From Deferribacteres bacterium (GTDB lineage Bacteria; Zhuqueibacterota; Zhuqueibacteria; Zhuqueibacterales; Geothermadaptataceae): DNA of 64,000 nucleotides. The translations under genes were made by a program, and so were the position numbers. Positions 17,786-26,024 of this stretch are shown piece after piece. Position 1 is the stretch's first letter. Each line of letters starts with the position of its first letter. Under the pieces are notes generated by a model. The model was given only the letters and a program-made list of their open reading frames with translations, searched no databases and had not been told where the DNA came from. The stretch spans positions 1 through 64,000 of the forward strand of contig JACKDE010000001.1 of NCBI GenBank assembly GCA_020633675.1. The letters run 5' to 3'.

Positions 17786-20700
17786 CTATTCCACGAATTC
17801 CCAGCGAATCGCATCGGCAAGAATGTAGCCCTGTCCTTCATCTGATAGTTCGATGACTGCGGGCTTGTCTTTTTCAAATCGATAGCGTCCCATGTACACC
17901 CAGCCATCCGCGGTTTCTTGAAAACGTAGCTCGAGAGGCTGCGGGCCGTCTGCAGTTGTAATGGTCATTTTGAATCGCCGGGTCAGGTTGCGCGCCCACC
18001 AGCGATTGCGCACCGGCAGGTTAAAGCTGAGATCATAGTAGCCCGAGCGCGGCACATCCGCTTCCCAGCGCGCAGGAAAGTCGCCATCGCCGGCACGTTT
18101 GTAGCGCCAGCCAAACAGATATTTACCGTACCCGAGCGGATTATTGTATTCCCACCACGAGCGCCCTTTCATTTCAGGGCGCAAATATTTCGCTTCTTCG
18201 GCTGCAGCCATGAAAAAGCCGTCATCGCGATCGTCCAAATAAAAAATCAGCGAATCGACCGTCGACGATACGGAGTACACAGTATCGATTGGCTGTCCGC
18301 GTCGTATGCGGTTTTGCACATCAACCGCTTTGGCGACCTTGCCGCGATTGCGCGAAAAGTATGGCACGACTTCCACTTCGGTGGGAGGTTCGTCGAGCCC
18401 AATCAGCACTTCTTTTTCTTCATAGCCATCGAGGCGCACATTTTTGGAGACACGGTCGTTTTTGGTGTGAAAAAGGACCTGCACAAAGCCATCGCCAGCC
18501 TCACCATTTTGTACACGTGCGGCAACCTGATAGGCTATTTTCATTTTGCCCGTGTCCAGCTTTTCCGCCTCTGCGCTGGTCACCCGATAACCAGGAAAAG
18601 TCGCCTCTTCGAACCACTGCTCAAGGAAGGATGACAGGTCGGCTTTGCTTTCACTTTGCATCACGGCCAAAAAATCCGAGCGTGTCACAGGTTGAAAACG
18701 GTCTGTTTCGACAAGCTTTCGCAGTGCACGCCGGTAGTTTTCCTCGCCCATGGTTTGTGCGAGAATTTGCAGCACGGGCGACGCCTTGTAATCGACCGCA
18801 CCGAAGAACAGGCCTTTGTGGGCTTCCGGGCGCAATGTTGCCAGTGGTGTGGTCTCGAGCATGGTGATAATGGAATCAAAGTCAGTTTGATAGAATCGGT
18901 CGAAACGCCAACTGGACCAGCGGCCGCCGGTGCGAACTTCATCGAGCTGGCTTTTGGGGATGCGCCAAAAATCCGGGTAAAAAACTTGGCGCAAGGTGCG
19001 TTCAGTGCTTTCGTAAAGCTGCAGTTCAAGTGCACGGTCGAGCAGCGGATCGCGAATATCAAGCAAAAAGTTCAGATAATTCGGAATAGGGGAGAACAGG
19101 CTGTAATCGAACTCGCGGTCGGTCAGCATGCCGAGCGCTGCGCGGATAAACACTTCTCGCTTGATTTTAGCGGGCGTGTCATCCTGCCGGCGGCGGCGGG
19201 CGCGCTTGGTTTCCCGGTCGATTTGCTGGTCGAAATGCAGCCCGGCAATCCGCAATTCATCGATCATGATGATTTCAGGCTGACTTGGTGAATGCGGGAA
19301 GCCGGCGCGAGTCGCGAAGGCCTGGAATTGTAGTGGCACTTCAACATAGCTCAGTTTCGAGTATGGGTACGGCAGCCCTGTTTGTTGCTCAAAAATTTCA
19401 AGAATGCGATCGATGACCTGAAAACAGGTGTCAGCAATTTCGCTGAACAGTTCAATGTCGCGTACATGGTTTTTGCGATAAAAGAATTCGATTTCGATGC
19501 CCTTGTCATTTTTACCGGTCGAATCTTTTATGCCGAAGGTCCGTGACAAACGTTGGTATTTCCCAATGTTGAGTGAAAATTTGGGCTTGGGGATATTCGA
19601 TTCGAATTGTGCGATGCGTGCGCCGTTTTCTTCAAGCACCGGCTTGCGCCTGCCCTGGCTGATCACGGCATAGTCAACCGGCGTCGCAATATTGAAATTG
19701 GCAGTGGCGAAATTTTTTGAGCGTGGCTGTTCGAACGGATAGCCCGCTGCCGCACCTGGCACCGGATACCAACCCAATTCAGCCGGCAAAATAACATACT
19801 CATCCCCTGTATATCCAGCGATGCGGCCCATGATCCACGGTCCGTCTTCGCGATACAGCATGGCGCGCATATCCTGCAGGCGGTCGAGCAAAAATGTCTC
19901 ACCGTTGTCATGCAACCGACCAGAGTAGCGCACTGTTATCGTGTCGGTCGCATGCGGCTGCAGTGGCGATTTGCTCAGCTTTAAAATCAACAGCTGATTA
20001 TTTTGACTGAAATTGAGCGCTCTGCCATCAGCAGATACCACTTCAGAAACCTGAAAATCACCATTCAGGGCAAATGCAAGTGAGTCGAGTGCATAAGTAT
20101 ATGGATTGTGAAGGTGCATGTTGACTGTGAATTGCAGCGCCTGGCTTGGCTGTCGGTAATCGATGTCGAAGTCGTAGTGCTGAACATGCACGGGCGGCGT
20201 GTTCACCCAATATGCTTGTGCGGCCAGATCAGTTTGTTGCTTTTGAATCTGGGTGCGATTTTGTGAAATGATCGCAAAACAGGTCAGGGCTGATAAAACA
20301 AGAAATACGATGCCGGCGATATTGACAATGGTTTGCGAAAAAGTAGATTGTTTGAGCCGCGGATAAAGCACAATGGAGAAGCACAGCAATCCGAATCCTA
20401 AAAATGTGAAAAACAGCCGCTGTTGCACGATGCCGCTGATATCGCCGAGCCCGATAAGGTCGCCGGCAAACAGGGGAGCGAAAAAGACGCCATAGTCGAA
20501 TAAACCATAAAAATCATGCTGAAAATAAGCCCAAATTGAAGCGATATAGGCCAGCGTAACGATCATCGCGACAGATTGCACACGAATCAAGCTGACGAGA
20601 AAAAAGACAAACGCCGCCATGAACAGGATAGACGGCAGGGTGGCGATGATAAAATAGGTGAGAAAGGGGATGAGATCAAATCCAACACCGGTCGCAATCA

Positions 20701-21118
20701 CTTTGACGGCACGGCCAACTGCAGCTAAAACCAGCAGAAACAGGTTTAAATAAAGCAGCGCACTGACAACACCGAAGTATTTGCCGAGCACCCAGTTGGC
20801 AGTGGTCATCGGGCGTGAAAGCATGACCTGGTCGAGTCGCGCTTTCTCTTCGGCCTTGCGAAAATCGCCAGCCACGAACACCACCAGAATCGCTTGAACG
20901 TAGCTGAAAAAATAAATCGCCAGATAGCCGTCGACACCTTCCAGAAAGAATTGATCCGGCGGATTATTGCCGAGCAGCGTCGCGATGGTGGTCACGAGCA
21001 ACATCAACGCGGAAAAGCCTATGCCAACAGCGGCCAGCACCCAAAATTTGGGCGTTCGATACAGCATGCGCCGTTCGTTGGCGGCAATGGTTAAAATAGC
21101 GATGATGGATTTGAGCAT
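17786..21118 (-). CDS. ABC-2 type permease fused to M1-peptidase-like ectodomain
   Basis: The 1,110-residue protein starts with about 290 residues of ABC-2 permease, with several helices such as FWVLAAVGIGFSALMLLVTT and LCFSIVLYP. A large extracytoplasmic part follows. It opens with a beta-rich aminopeptidase M1-like N-terminal domain (YDFDIDYRQPSQALQFTVNMHL, TITVRYSGRLHD). A thermolysin-like region is next (IFEQQTGLPYPYSKLSYVEVP), with helices ending in FLEQWFEEATFPGYRV. The HExxH zinc motif is absent where it belongs (after IIMIDELRIAGL), so peptidase activity is unlikely. The last 130 residues resemble a golvesin C-terminal-like domain (WVYMGRYRFEKDKPAVIEL, YILADAIRWEF). The ATPase gene lies directly upstream, so this is the transporter's membrane subunit. 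The substrate is unknown. Confidence 0.85.
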   Translation of the reverse strand: MLKSIIAILTIAANERRMLYRTPKFWVLAAVGIGFSALMLLVTTIATLLGNNPPDQFFLEGVDGYLAIYFFSYVQAILVVFVAGDFRKAEEKARLDQVMLSRPMTTANWVLGKYFGVVSALLYLNLFLLVLAAVGRAVKVIATGVGFDLIPFLTYFIIATLPSILFMAAFVFFLVSLIRVQSVAMIVTLAYIASIWAYFQHDFYGLFDYGVFFAPLFAGDLIGLGDISGIVQQRLFFTFLGFGLLCFSIVLYPRLKQSTFSQTIVNIAGIVFLVLSALTCFAIISQNRTQIQKQQTDLAAQAYWVNTPPVHVQHYDFDIDYRQPSQALQFTVNMHLHNPYTYALDSLAFALNGDFQVSEVVSADGRALNFSQNNQLLILKLSKSPLQPHATDTITVRYSGRLHDNGETFLLDRLQDMRAMLYREDGPWIMGRIAGYTGDEYVILPAELGWYPVPGAAAGYPFEQPRSKNFATANFNIATPVDYAVISQGRRKPVLEENGARIAQFESNIPKPKFSLNIGKYQRLSRTFGIKDSTGKNDKGIEIEFFYRKNHVRDIELFSEIADTCFQVIDRILEIFEQQTGLPYPYSKLSYVEVPLQFQAFATRAGFPHSPSQPEIIMIDELRIAGLHFDQQIDRETKRARRRRQDDTPAKIKREVFIRAALGMLTDREFDYSLFSPIPNYLNFLLDIRDPLLDRALELQLYESTERTLRQVFYPDFWRIPKSQLDEVRTGGRWSSWRFDRFYQTDFDSIITMLETTPLATLRPEAHKGLFFGAVDYKASPVLQILAQTMGEENYRRALRKLVETDRFQPVTRSDFLAVMQSESKADLSSFLEQWFEEATFPGYRVTSAEAEKLDTGKMKIAYQVAARVQNGEAGDGFVQVLFHTKNDRVSKNVRLDGYEEKEVLIGLDEPPTEVEVVPYFSRNRGKVAKAVDVQNRIRRGQPIDTVYSVSSTVDSLIFYLDDRDDGFFMAAAEEAKYLRPEMKGRSWWEYNNPLGYGKYLFGWRYKRAGDGDFPARWEADVPRSGYYDLSFNLPVRNRWWARNLTRRFKMTITTADGPQPLELRFQETADGWVYMGRYRFEKDKPAVIELSDEGQGYILADAIRWEFVE

Positions 21119-21212
21119 GAGCAGATTGGTTTTTAAACGATTTTAATGATAAAATGCTAAAAAAGACGTTCCTGCAGCAAATGATCCGCTTTGGCCTGGC
21201 TGATTGTTTGAA

Positions 21213-22127
21213 CTAAGCCGTCGCTTCGGCCAATTTGTCCTCGTCGACGCGTTCACCGGCGACGCTTTCCATATAATACATATAGGCATCTTCGAGATTG
21301 GGCGCGACAGGCTCCATTTTGTAGCCGTTCGCACGCTCATCACCGACAACGCGCAGCAGCAATTGGCTGCCGAGGTTGATCGTCGAAATGACCTGCATTT
21401 TATCGGCGACCTTTGAAAAATCCGCTTCGTCGATTTGGACTTGCCAGACCTTGCCATCCGCATGCGAAATGAGGGTATCCGGGCGGCCATTGTAAACGAC
21501 CTGCCCCTTAGCCAGCACAGCCAAATCTTCACAGGTACTCGATATATCTCCCACGATGTGGGTACTCAAAATGATGATTTTGTCACGGCTGATATCGGAC
21601 AGCAAATTGCGGAACCGAATGCGCTCCTCCGGATCGAGCCCAGTGGTCGGCTCGTCGACAATCAGCAGGCGCGGCTGGTGCACCACGGCCTGGGCAATAC
21701 CGAGTCTGCGCAACATGCCACCGCTGTAGGTTTTGGCTTTGCGGTCCCGCGCTTCAGCCAATCCAACGCGCTGCAGAGTTTCAAGTACGATTTTGTCAAT
21801 ATTTTTGCCCGCCACTCCGTTGATTCGAGCGATGTATGCTAAAAATTCTGCGCCGGTGAGTTGCGGATACACACCAAAAAACTGCGGCAAATAGCCCAAA
21901 GATTGCCGGACCTTTTGACGGTGTTTGCGGATATCGTGGCCATCGATCAGTACCTGGCCTGTGCTTGGCTCCTCCAGTGTGGAAAGAATTTTCATCAGCG
22001 TGCTTTTGCCTGCGCCGTTGGGGCCAAGCAGGCCGAACATGCCAGAGTGAATCTGGAGATCGATATTTTGAAGAGCTTGGACGCCACCTTTGTAGGTTTT
22101 GCTGAGGCCGCGGATTTCGATTTGCAT
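21213..22127 (-). CDS. ABC transporter ATP-binding protein
   Basis: The 304-residue subunit has Walker A GPNGAGKST near residue 35, a Q-loop in YLPQFFGVYPQL, the signature YSGGMLRRLGIAQ, Walker B LLIVDEPTTGLDP and the switch His in ILSTHIVGD. It is of the BcrA/ABC-2 drug-exporter type. A C-terminal domain of about 90 residues follows the nucleotide-binding domain. The ATG at 22127 gives the normal N-terminus MQIEIRGLSKTY; the frame is open further upstream but the added residues look random. It is followed after 94 nt by the fused permease gene, its obvious partner at the inner membrane. Confidence 0.95.
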   Translation of the reverse strand: MQIEIRGLSKTYKGGVQALQNIDLQIHSGMFGLLGPNGAGKSTLMKILSTLEEPSTGQVLIDGHDIRKHRQKVRQSLGYLPQFFGVYPQLTGAEFLAYIARINGVAGKNIDKIVLETLQRVGLAEARDRKAKTYSGGMLRRLGIAQAVVHQPRLLIVDEPTTGLDPEERIRFRNLLSDISRDKIIILSTHIVGDISSTCEDLAVLAKGQVVYNGRPDTLISHADGKVWQVQIDEADFSKVADKMQVISTINLGSQLLLRVVGDERANGYKMEPVAPNLEDAYMYYMESVAGERVDEDKLAEATA

Positions 22128-22251
22128 GAGCTCGTTTACTTGATTCTTGTATGGTTGTTGCAAAAAATAAATTTTCTCGCAGTATTCGCAAGCAATGAAT
22201 CCCCAGTACAATTGACATGCGAAATGAGACAAAGTTGCGGCAAGATTTCAT

Positions 22252-23040
22252 TTATGGAAATGATTTGATTTTGGCAAATATGGCAAGCGGGCTGATGCGG
22301 AAAGCCAGTGGCGTGTGGCGGACAAAAGAGCCGATTTTTGCATTGTAGCGCTGCCAAACCGCTTGCTGGCGCGTTTCCGATGCGAAGTGGAATTTATCGC
22401 GGAGCAGTTCAGGCAAAGTGTGCACGGCAAGTGCCATGACAAATTTCTGCAGGTGCAGATTGGTGCGCAAAATTTGACCGGCCATATCGATTGTGTCCGC
22501 TCGCACACACAGTGCGTTGCCAGTCAGCATATTGTTAAAATAACGTGCAAAATCTTGATATGTTTGTGGAATGATTTCGGCGGGAATCTCAAAGCGCGCT
22601 GCGACCTCACGCCATTTAGCATAGTAGCTGCTGCGCTCGGACTCTGAAAGCGGTTTGATCCAACGTTGATAGGCATCGATGGAGCTGTCGATTAGGGTCG
22701 CCAGCACCCACATTTGCAGCTCTGGTTGATTGGCATGGTAGGGTTGCGGTGGCTGCGAGTCGTCAGCCCGATAGTGGCCGCGAACACGGCCATGCCTGCG
22801 GTTGACGCGTCGCACGGCTTGCTGTGATACGGCATCACTTCCCAGCACGATTTGGTTGATCAGCCACAGAGTGCGCAGCAAGCGTCGATACGGCCTGCGC
22901 TGCCAGTCGCTGTGGTCGTGCACGCCTGCAGCGATGGCAGGATGGGCAATTTGCATCAACAGGGCGCGTGGACCTGCGAGCAGCAATACGGCTTCGCGAT
23001 GCACACGCCATGCTATTCGGTCCGAATCGGGATGCTCCAT
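22252..23040 (-). CDS. DUF2236 / MpaB-type oxygenase family protein
   Basis: The 262-residue alpha-helical protein has the family start VHREAVLLLAGPRALLMQIAHPAIAAGVHDHS, followed by RRLLRTLWLINQIVLGSD and VNRRHGRVRGHY, and LQMWVLATLIDSSIDAYQRW. This pattern is shared by DUF2236 proteins, a family that includes rubber oxygenase Lcp and MpaB-type oxygenases and binds heme b. The conserved His residues seen here fit that use, but the reaction is not known. It is in line with the uppS gene (80-nt gap), which opens the possibility of action on a polyprenyl substrate; this is speculation from context only. Confidence 0.85.
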   Translation of the reverse strand: MEHPDSDRIAWRVHREAVLLLAGPRALLMQIAHPAIAAGVHDHSDWQRRPYRRLLRTLWLINQIVLGSDAVSQQAVRRVNRRHGRVRGHYRADDSQPPQPYHANQPELQMWVLATLIDSSIDAYQRWIKPLSESERSSYYAKWREVAARFEIPAEIIPQTYQDFARYFNNMLTGNALCVRADTIDMAGQILRTNLHLQKFVMALAVHTLPELLRDKFHFASETRQQAVWQRYNAKIGSFVRHTPLAFRISPLAIFAKIKSFP

Positions 23041-23120
23041 GATAGGTGTTCAGTTTTGAAAAATTCAAGAATCAAAATCTGATTTTTGTAGGTTGCGTGC
23101 TCGCATGAAGCAATGGGTTC

Positions 23121-23858
23121 TCAGGCTGCATTCGCGTGTGCGACCGGCACTTCACCAAAGCGTCGTTCCCTGTGGCGGAAATCGTCGATTGCCTGCTTGA
23201 AATCGCTTTTTTCAAACTCGGGCCACATTTTGGGGGTAAAAAACAGCTCCGCATAAGCGCATTCCCATAGCAAAAAGTCGCTGAGCCGTTTTTCGCCGCC
23301 GGTGCGGACAAGCAGGTCAACATCCGGCGTGGGTTCGCCATCGTGTGGTTCACCGCTTAAGTGTCGGGCAAAAAGCTCGCGCGAAAGAGATTCGTCACTC
23401 GCAACCCGCTGAGCTGCGCGCAAAATCATATCGCGCGCTGAATAGTCGGCGGCAATACGCAAGTGCAACCGCTGGCAGTGCCGCGATGCTTCCTCCGCGC
23501 GCTCCATGGCACGCTGCAAGCGTTGCGGAAAACGATCGCGTCGGCCCACTACACTGAGCCGCACACCATTTTCAATACATTTTTTTACTTCCCGTTTGAG
23601 ATAGAGTTGGAACAAGCGCATGAGCGCTTCTACTTCTGCAGCCGGCCGTTTCCAGTTATCGGACGAGAATGCATAGAGCGTCAATGTGCCAACACCCAAC
23701 TCGGGGGCAGCTTCAACCATTTTACGCACGGTTTCCATGCCTCTTCGGTGGCCTTCGATGCGCAGCATGCCGCGGGATTGCGCCCACCTTCCATTACCGT
23801 CCATAATCATTGCAACATGTGTTTTGGTTTCATTTTCATGGTTGAAAGTGCTTTGCAT
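23121..23858 (-). CDS. uppS: (2Z,6E)-polyprenyl diphosphate synthase (undecaprenyl-PP synthase family)
   Basis: The 245-residue protein is a cis-prenyltransferase. It has HVAMIMDGNGRWAQSRG with the catalytic Asp of MDGNGRW, GHRRGMETVR, LTLYAFSSDNWKRP, and the C-terminal RTGGEKRLSDFLLWE with ELFFTPKMWPEF. It adds isopentenyl units to farnesyl diphosphate to make the lipid carrier for cell-wall sugars in the cytoplasm. The segment IAADYSARDMILRA differs from the commoner ALNYGGR form and may mark a subfamily with another chain length. AGAGGA precedes the ATG by 7 nt. Confidence 0.95.
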   Translation of the reverse strand: MQSTFNHENETKTHVAMIMDGNGRWAQSRGMLRIEGHRRGMETVRKMVEAAPELGVGTLTLYAFSSDNWKRPAAEVEALMRLFQLYLKREVKKCIENGVRLSVVGRRDRFPQRLQRAMERAEEASRHCQRLHLRIAADYSARDMILRAAQRVASDESLSRELFARHLSGEPHDGEPTPDVDLLVRTGGEKRLSDFLLWECAYAELFFTPKMWPEFEKSDFKQAIDDFRHRERRFGEVPVAHANAA

Positions 23859-23887
23859 GATAAAGTCCTCTTGTGAAAAAATTCGTC

Positions 23888-24298
23888 CTATTGATCACGC
23901 ATGGCGTGAATCAAAGCTTCCATATGGTTCAGGTAGGCGTCGAGTGCCTTTTGGCCGGCTTTGGTTAGCTGGTATTCTGTTTTGGGCATCCTTCCTTCGA
24001 AGAATTTTGAAACATTAATATACCCCGCTTCTTCCAGTTTGCGGGCATGAACGCTCAAATTTCCATCGGTGACGTCCAATAATTGTTTCATTTCCTTGAA
24101 AGTCAATTTTTCATTCACGGCTAACGAACTCAGGATTGCCAAACGAATGCGGTCATGAATAATTCGGTCAAATTGCGAGGATGTCTGATCGTTGGCTAAT
24201 CCGCGCACCAGTTTGAAGATTTTTTTCTTCGGAACCGTGCCATCTGCTTGCGCACCGCGCGGCAGATTATTGGGAAGACTGTTTTGTTTAGCCACCAT
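23888..24298 (-). CDS. winged-helix transcriptional regulator (HTH_34-like)
   Basis: The 136-residue product contains the full DNA-binding pattern of this family. FDRIIHDRIRLAILSSLAV is helix 1, LTFKEMKQLLDVTDGNLSVH is the recognition helix, KLEEAGYINVSKFFEG is the wing, and MPKTEYQLTKAGQKALDAYL completes it. It has no ligand domain. The ATG at 24298 overlaps the 3' end of the membrane-protein gene by 11 nt (reading ATGGTGGCTAA), so both are translationally coupled. A palindrome upstream of the pair (24920-24938) is the natural candidate for its operator and would give autoregulation. Confidence 0.9.
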   Translation of the reverse strand: MVAKQNSLPNNLPRGAQADGTVPKKKIFKLVRGLANDQTSSQFDRIIHDRIRLAILSSLAVNEKLTFKEMKQLLDVTDGNLSVHARKLEEAGYINVSKFFEGRMPKTEYQLTKAGQKALDAYLNHMEALIHAMRDQ

Positions 24299-24884
24299 AC
24301 CTCCTGGCGATAAATGATCCAAAAATGATATGCAAAATTCCAAATCCGACTACCATAAACCAGTGCCCCCAAGCTGGCGGTGTCAAAAGAGCCAGGCAGC
24401 CGAGAACAACGAAGCAAATACCCATGACGGGTACGATTTTTACCGAAAAAGAGCCGCCGGTGATGACGCCGGCGCCGTAAAGCAATAGCCATGTGCCGGG
24501 CAAGAGATCGGTTTCGTTTGCATGAAAAAGAACGTAAGTCAGAACAGCTCCGGCAAAAATCGGCGTGCACAAGCTGATAAAGAATTTGCGCGCGTTGCTG
24601 GAGAGCAGCGAAACACGGGCCCGAGCTGCCTTGCGCTGCATGAGATAAACGCCCACGCTCGCTGCAAAGACAGCATCGATACACCAGGCGAGCAGCCAAA
24701 GGAATGAGGTAGGTTGGCGAACAGCGAAAAAATCGGTAACAATGGCGGAGATGCCGAGCAGGACCATGCCTTTTCCCGGAACCATGGTAAAAGGCGTTGT
24801 GCGTTCAATTGTTTCACGAATGAATCGGATGCTTTCCATCGCATGGGCTTGCATCGATGGTGCGGTCGGTGTCTGTTTTTGCAT
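24288..24884 (-). CDS. membrane protein paired with the HTH regulator
   Basis: The 198-residue protein has a soluble start (ESIRFIRETIERTTPFTMVPGKG). About six hydrophobic stretches follow, including GMVLLGISAIVTDFFAV, FLWLLAWCIDAVFAASVGVYL, FFISLCTPIFAGAVLTYVLF and WFMVVGFGILHIIFGSFIARRYG. Proteins with this RFIRETxER start are regularly found next to HTH_34-type regulators; their function is not known. No ribosome-binding site is visible before the ATG at 24884. An internal ATG at 24839 (MESIRF) is an alternative start. Confidence 0.8.
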   Translation of the reverse strand: MQKQTPTAPSMQAHAMESIRFIRETIERTTPFTMVPGKGMVLLGISAIVTDFFAVRQPTSFLWLLAWCIDAVFAASVGVYLMQRKAARARVSLLSSNARKFFISLCTPIFAGAVLTYVLFHANETDLLPGTWLLLYGAGVITGGSFSVKIVPVMGICFVVLGCLALLTPPAWGHWFMVVGFGILHIIFGSFIARRYGG

Positions 24885-24912
24885 GGCGGAAACTAAATAA
24901 AGAAATTGATAT

Positions 24913-24938
24913 TGTCAAGTACTTTGTCTTGCAAAGTA
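24913..24938 (-). promoter_or_regulatory. putative operator overlapping a -35 box
   Basis: A perfect 7-bp inverted repeat, TACTTTG (24920-24926) and CAAAGTA (24932-24938) with a 5-nt spacer, abuts a consensus -35 hexamer TTGACA on the minus strand (24918-24913). It sits about 30 nt upstream of the first ATG of the membrane-protein/regulator operon. The geometry suggests repression by the operon's own HTH protein. If the promoter is real, the transcript would be nearly leaderless. Confidence 0.6.
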
Positions 24939-24971
24939 TGTGTGTTGTGTTTGACTGATAGAATTCAAAGC

Positions 24972-25742
24972 TTAAAATGGCAATCCCACTCCGCCGCCAA
25001 GGCGTACAAAAAGCCCTGAAAAATCAAATGTCGTGTTTGTTGTGTAGTCTGGCACAGCTGTGCTGTTGGCGCGTTGCAGTGAACCATTTAGCTGACCAAC
25101 ATTCGCGGATTGCAGCCCTGCTTCACCCCAGATAGTCAGGGATGGCGTAAAGCGCAATTCCATGCCAGCTGAAATGATTCCTGTCAATGTACTGCCGGAA
25201 AAATCACCTTGCGTATCAACTTGCGGCAAAAATGTGTTGCTGACCATGCTGGCTGTGAAGGTCGATTTGGTCTCGGTTTTTGCATTCGTGGACAGCACTC
25301 CTGCCCCGATGCGCAGATAGGTGTTGAAAAGATTATCCGAATCGTAATCGAAAAAGTACTGCAGACTCAAAATCGCATCGTAGAATTCAACTTTGCGCGA
25401 ATAATGAAATTGTCCGGCCGAGGGGTTTAAAGCATCGGAAAATTGCGTCTCAGCGGCATCGCGATAAAACGAAACATGGACATTGATGAAGTAGCTTTCA
25501 CGAAAATGGACTTGCAATTGTCCGCCGTAAACAGCATGACCACCTATTTTTCCGGGATCGGGCAAGTCTGTTTCCAGAAATTCTCGCCAGAACGGCAGCT
25601 CTTTTGCAATGTCATCGTTGACGGCATTTAATTTAGGCAAGTAATAACCAAACAGAGGCTTAAGGGTGATTCGCTGTGAAAAACTGGGCGAAGCGTACAG
25701 AAAGAGCAGGAAAAAAAATAGGGCACTTGGTCTTTTTTTCAT
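24972..25742 (-). CDS. outer-membrane beta-barrel protein, unknown
   Basis: The 256-residue product has a signal peptide (SALFFFLLFLYASPSFSQR). Alternating beta strands follow, for example YFINVHVSFYRDA, LQYFFDYDSDNLFNTYLRIGAGVL, LTGIISAGMELRFTPSLTIWGEAGL and LFVRLGGGVGLPF, with an aromatic last residue as expected for barrel assembly. It is probably an 8- to 10-stranded outer-membrane protein. The ATG at 25742 places the signal peptide correctly. No partner genes reveal its role. Confidence 0.8.
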   Translation of the reverse strand: MKKRPSALFFFLLFLYASPSFSQRITLKPLFGYYLPKLNAVNDDIAKELPFWREFLETDLPDPGKIGGHAVYGGQLQVHFRESYFINVHVSFYRDAAETQFSDALNPSAGQFHYSRKVEFYDAILSLQYFFDYDSDNLFNTYLRIGAGVLSTNAKTETKSTFTASMVSNTFLPQVDTQGDFSGSTLTGIISAGMELRFTPSLTIWGEAGLQSANVGQLNGSLQRANSTAVPDYTTNTTFDFSGLFVRLGGGVGLPF

Positions 25743-26024
25743 TGTCAGGCTCCGGGTTTTCGATAAAATAAGCAAGCTGCTTTTTTTTCGCTATAGAAAA
25801 TGAACATGCTGATGGCAGACAACTTTTGGACTGTTTCATCATTGAGATTGTTAAATTATTTCAACACAAAACGATGAACCTTACCTGAGGTCGCTGCGTT
25901 TCAATTTTTGACGATAATTTGATTTGTTATTCTGCGGATCATGACGATATTACATGAATTAAGCCCGCTACAACAATCGCGAATTTTAAAGGCGCCCACT
26001 GCACTGTAAAATGGATTAAACTGA

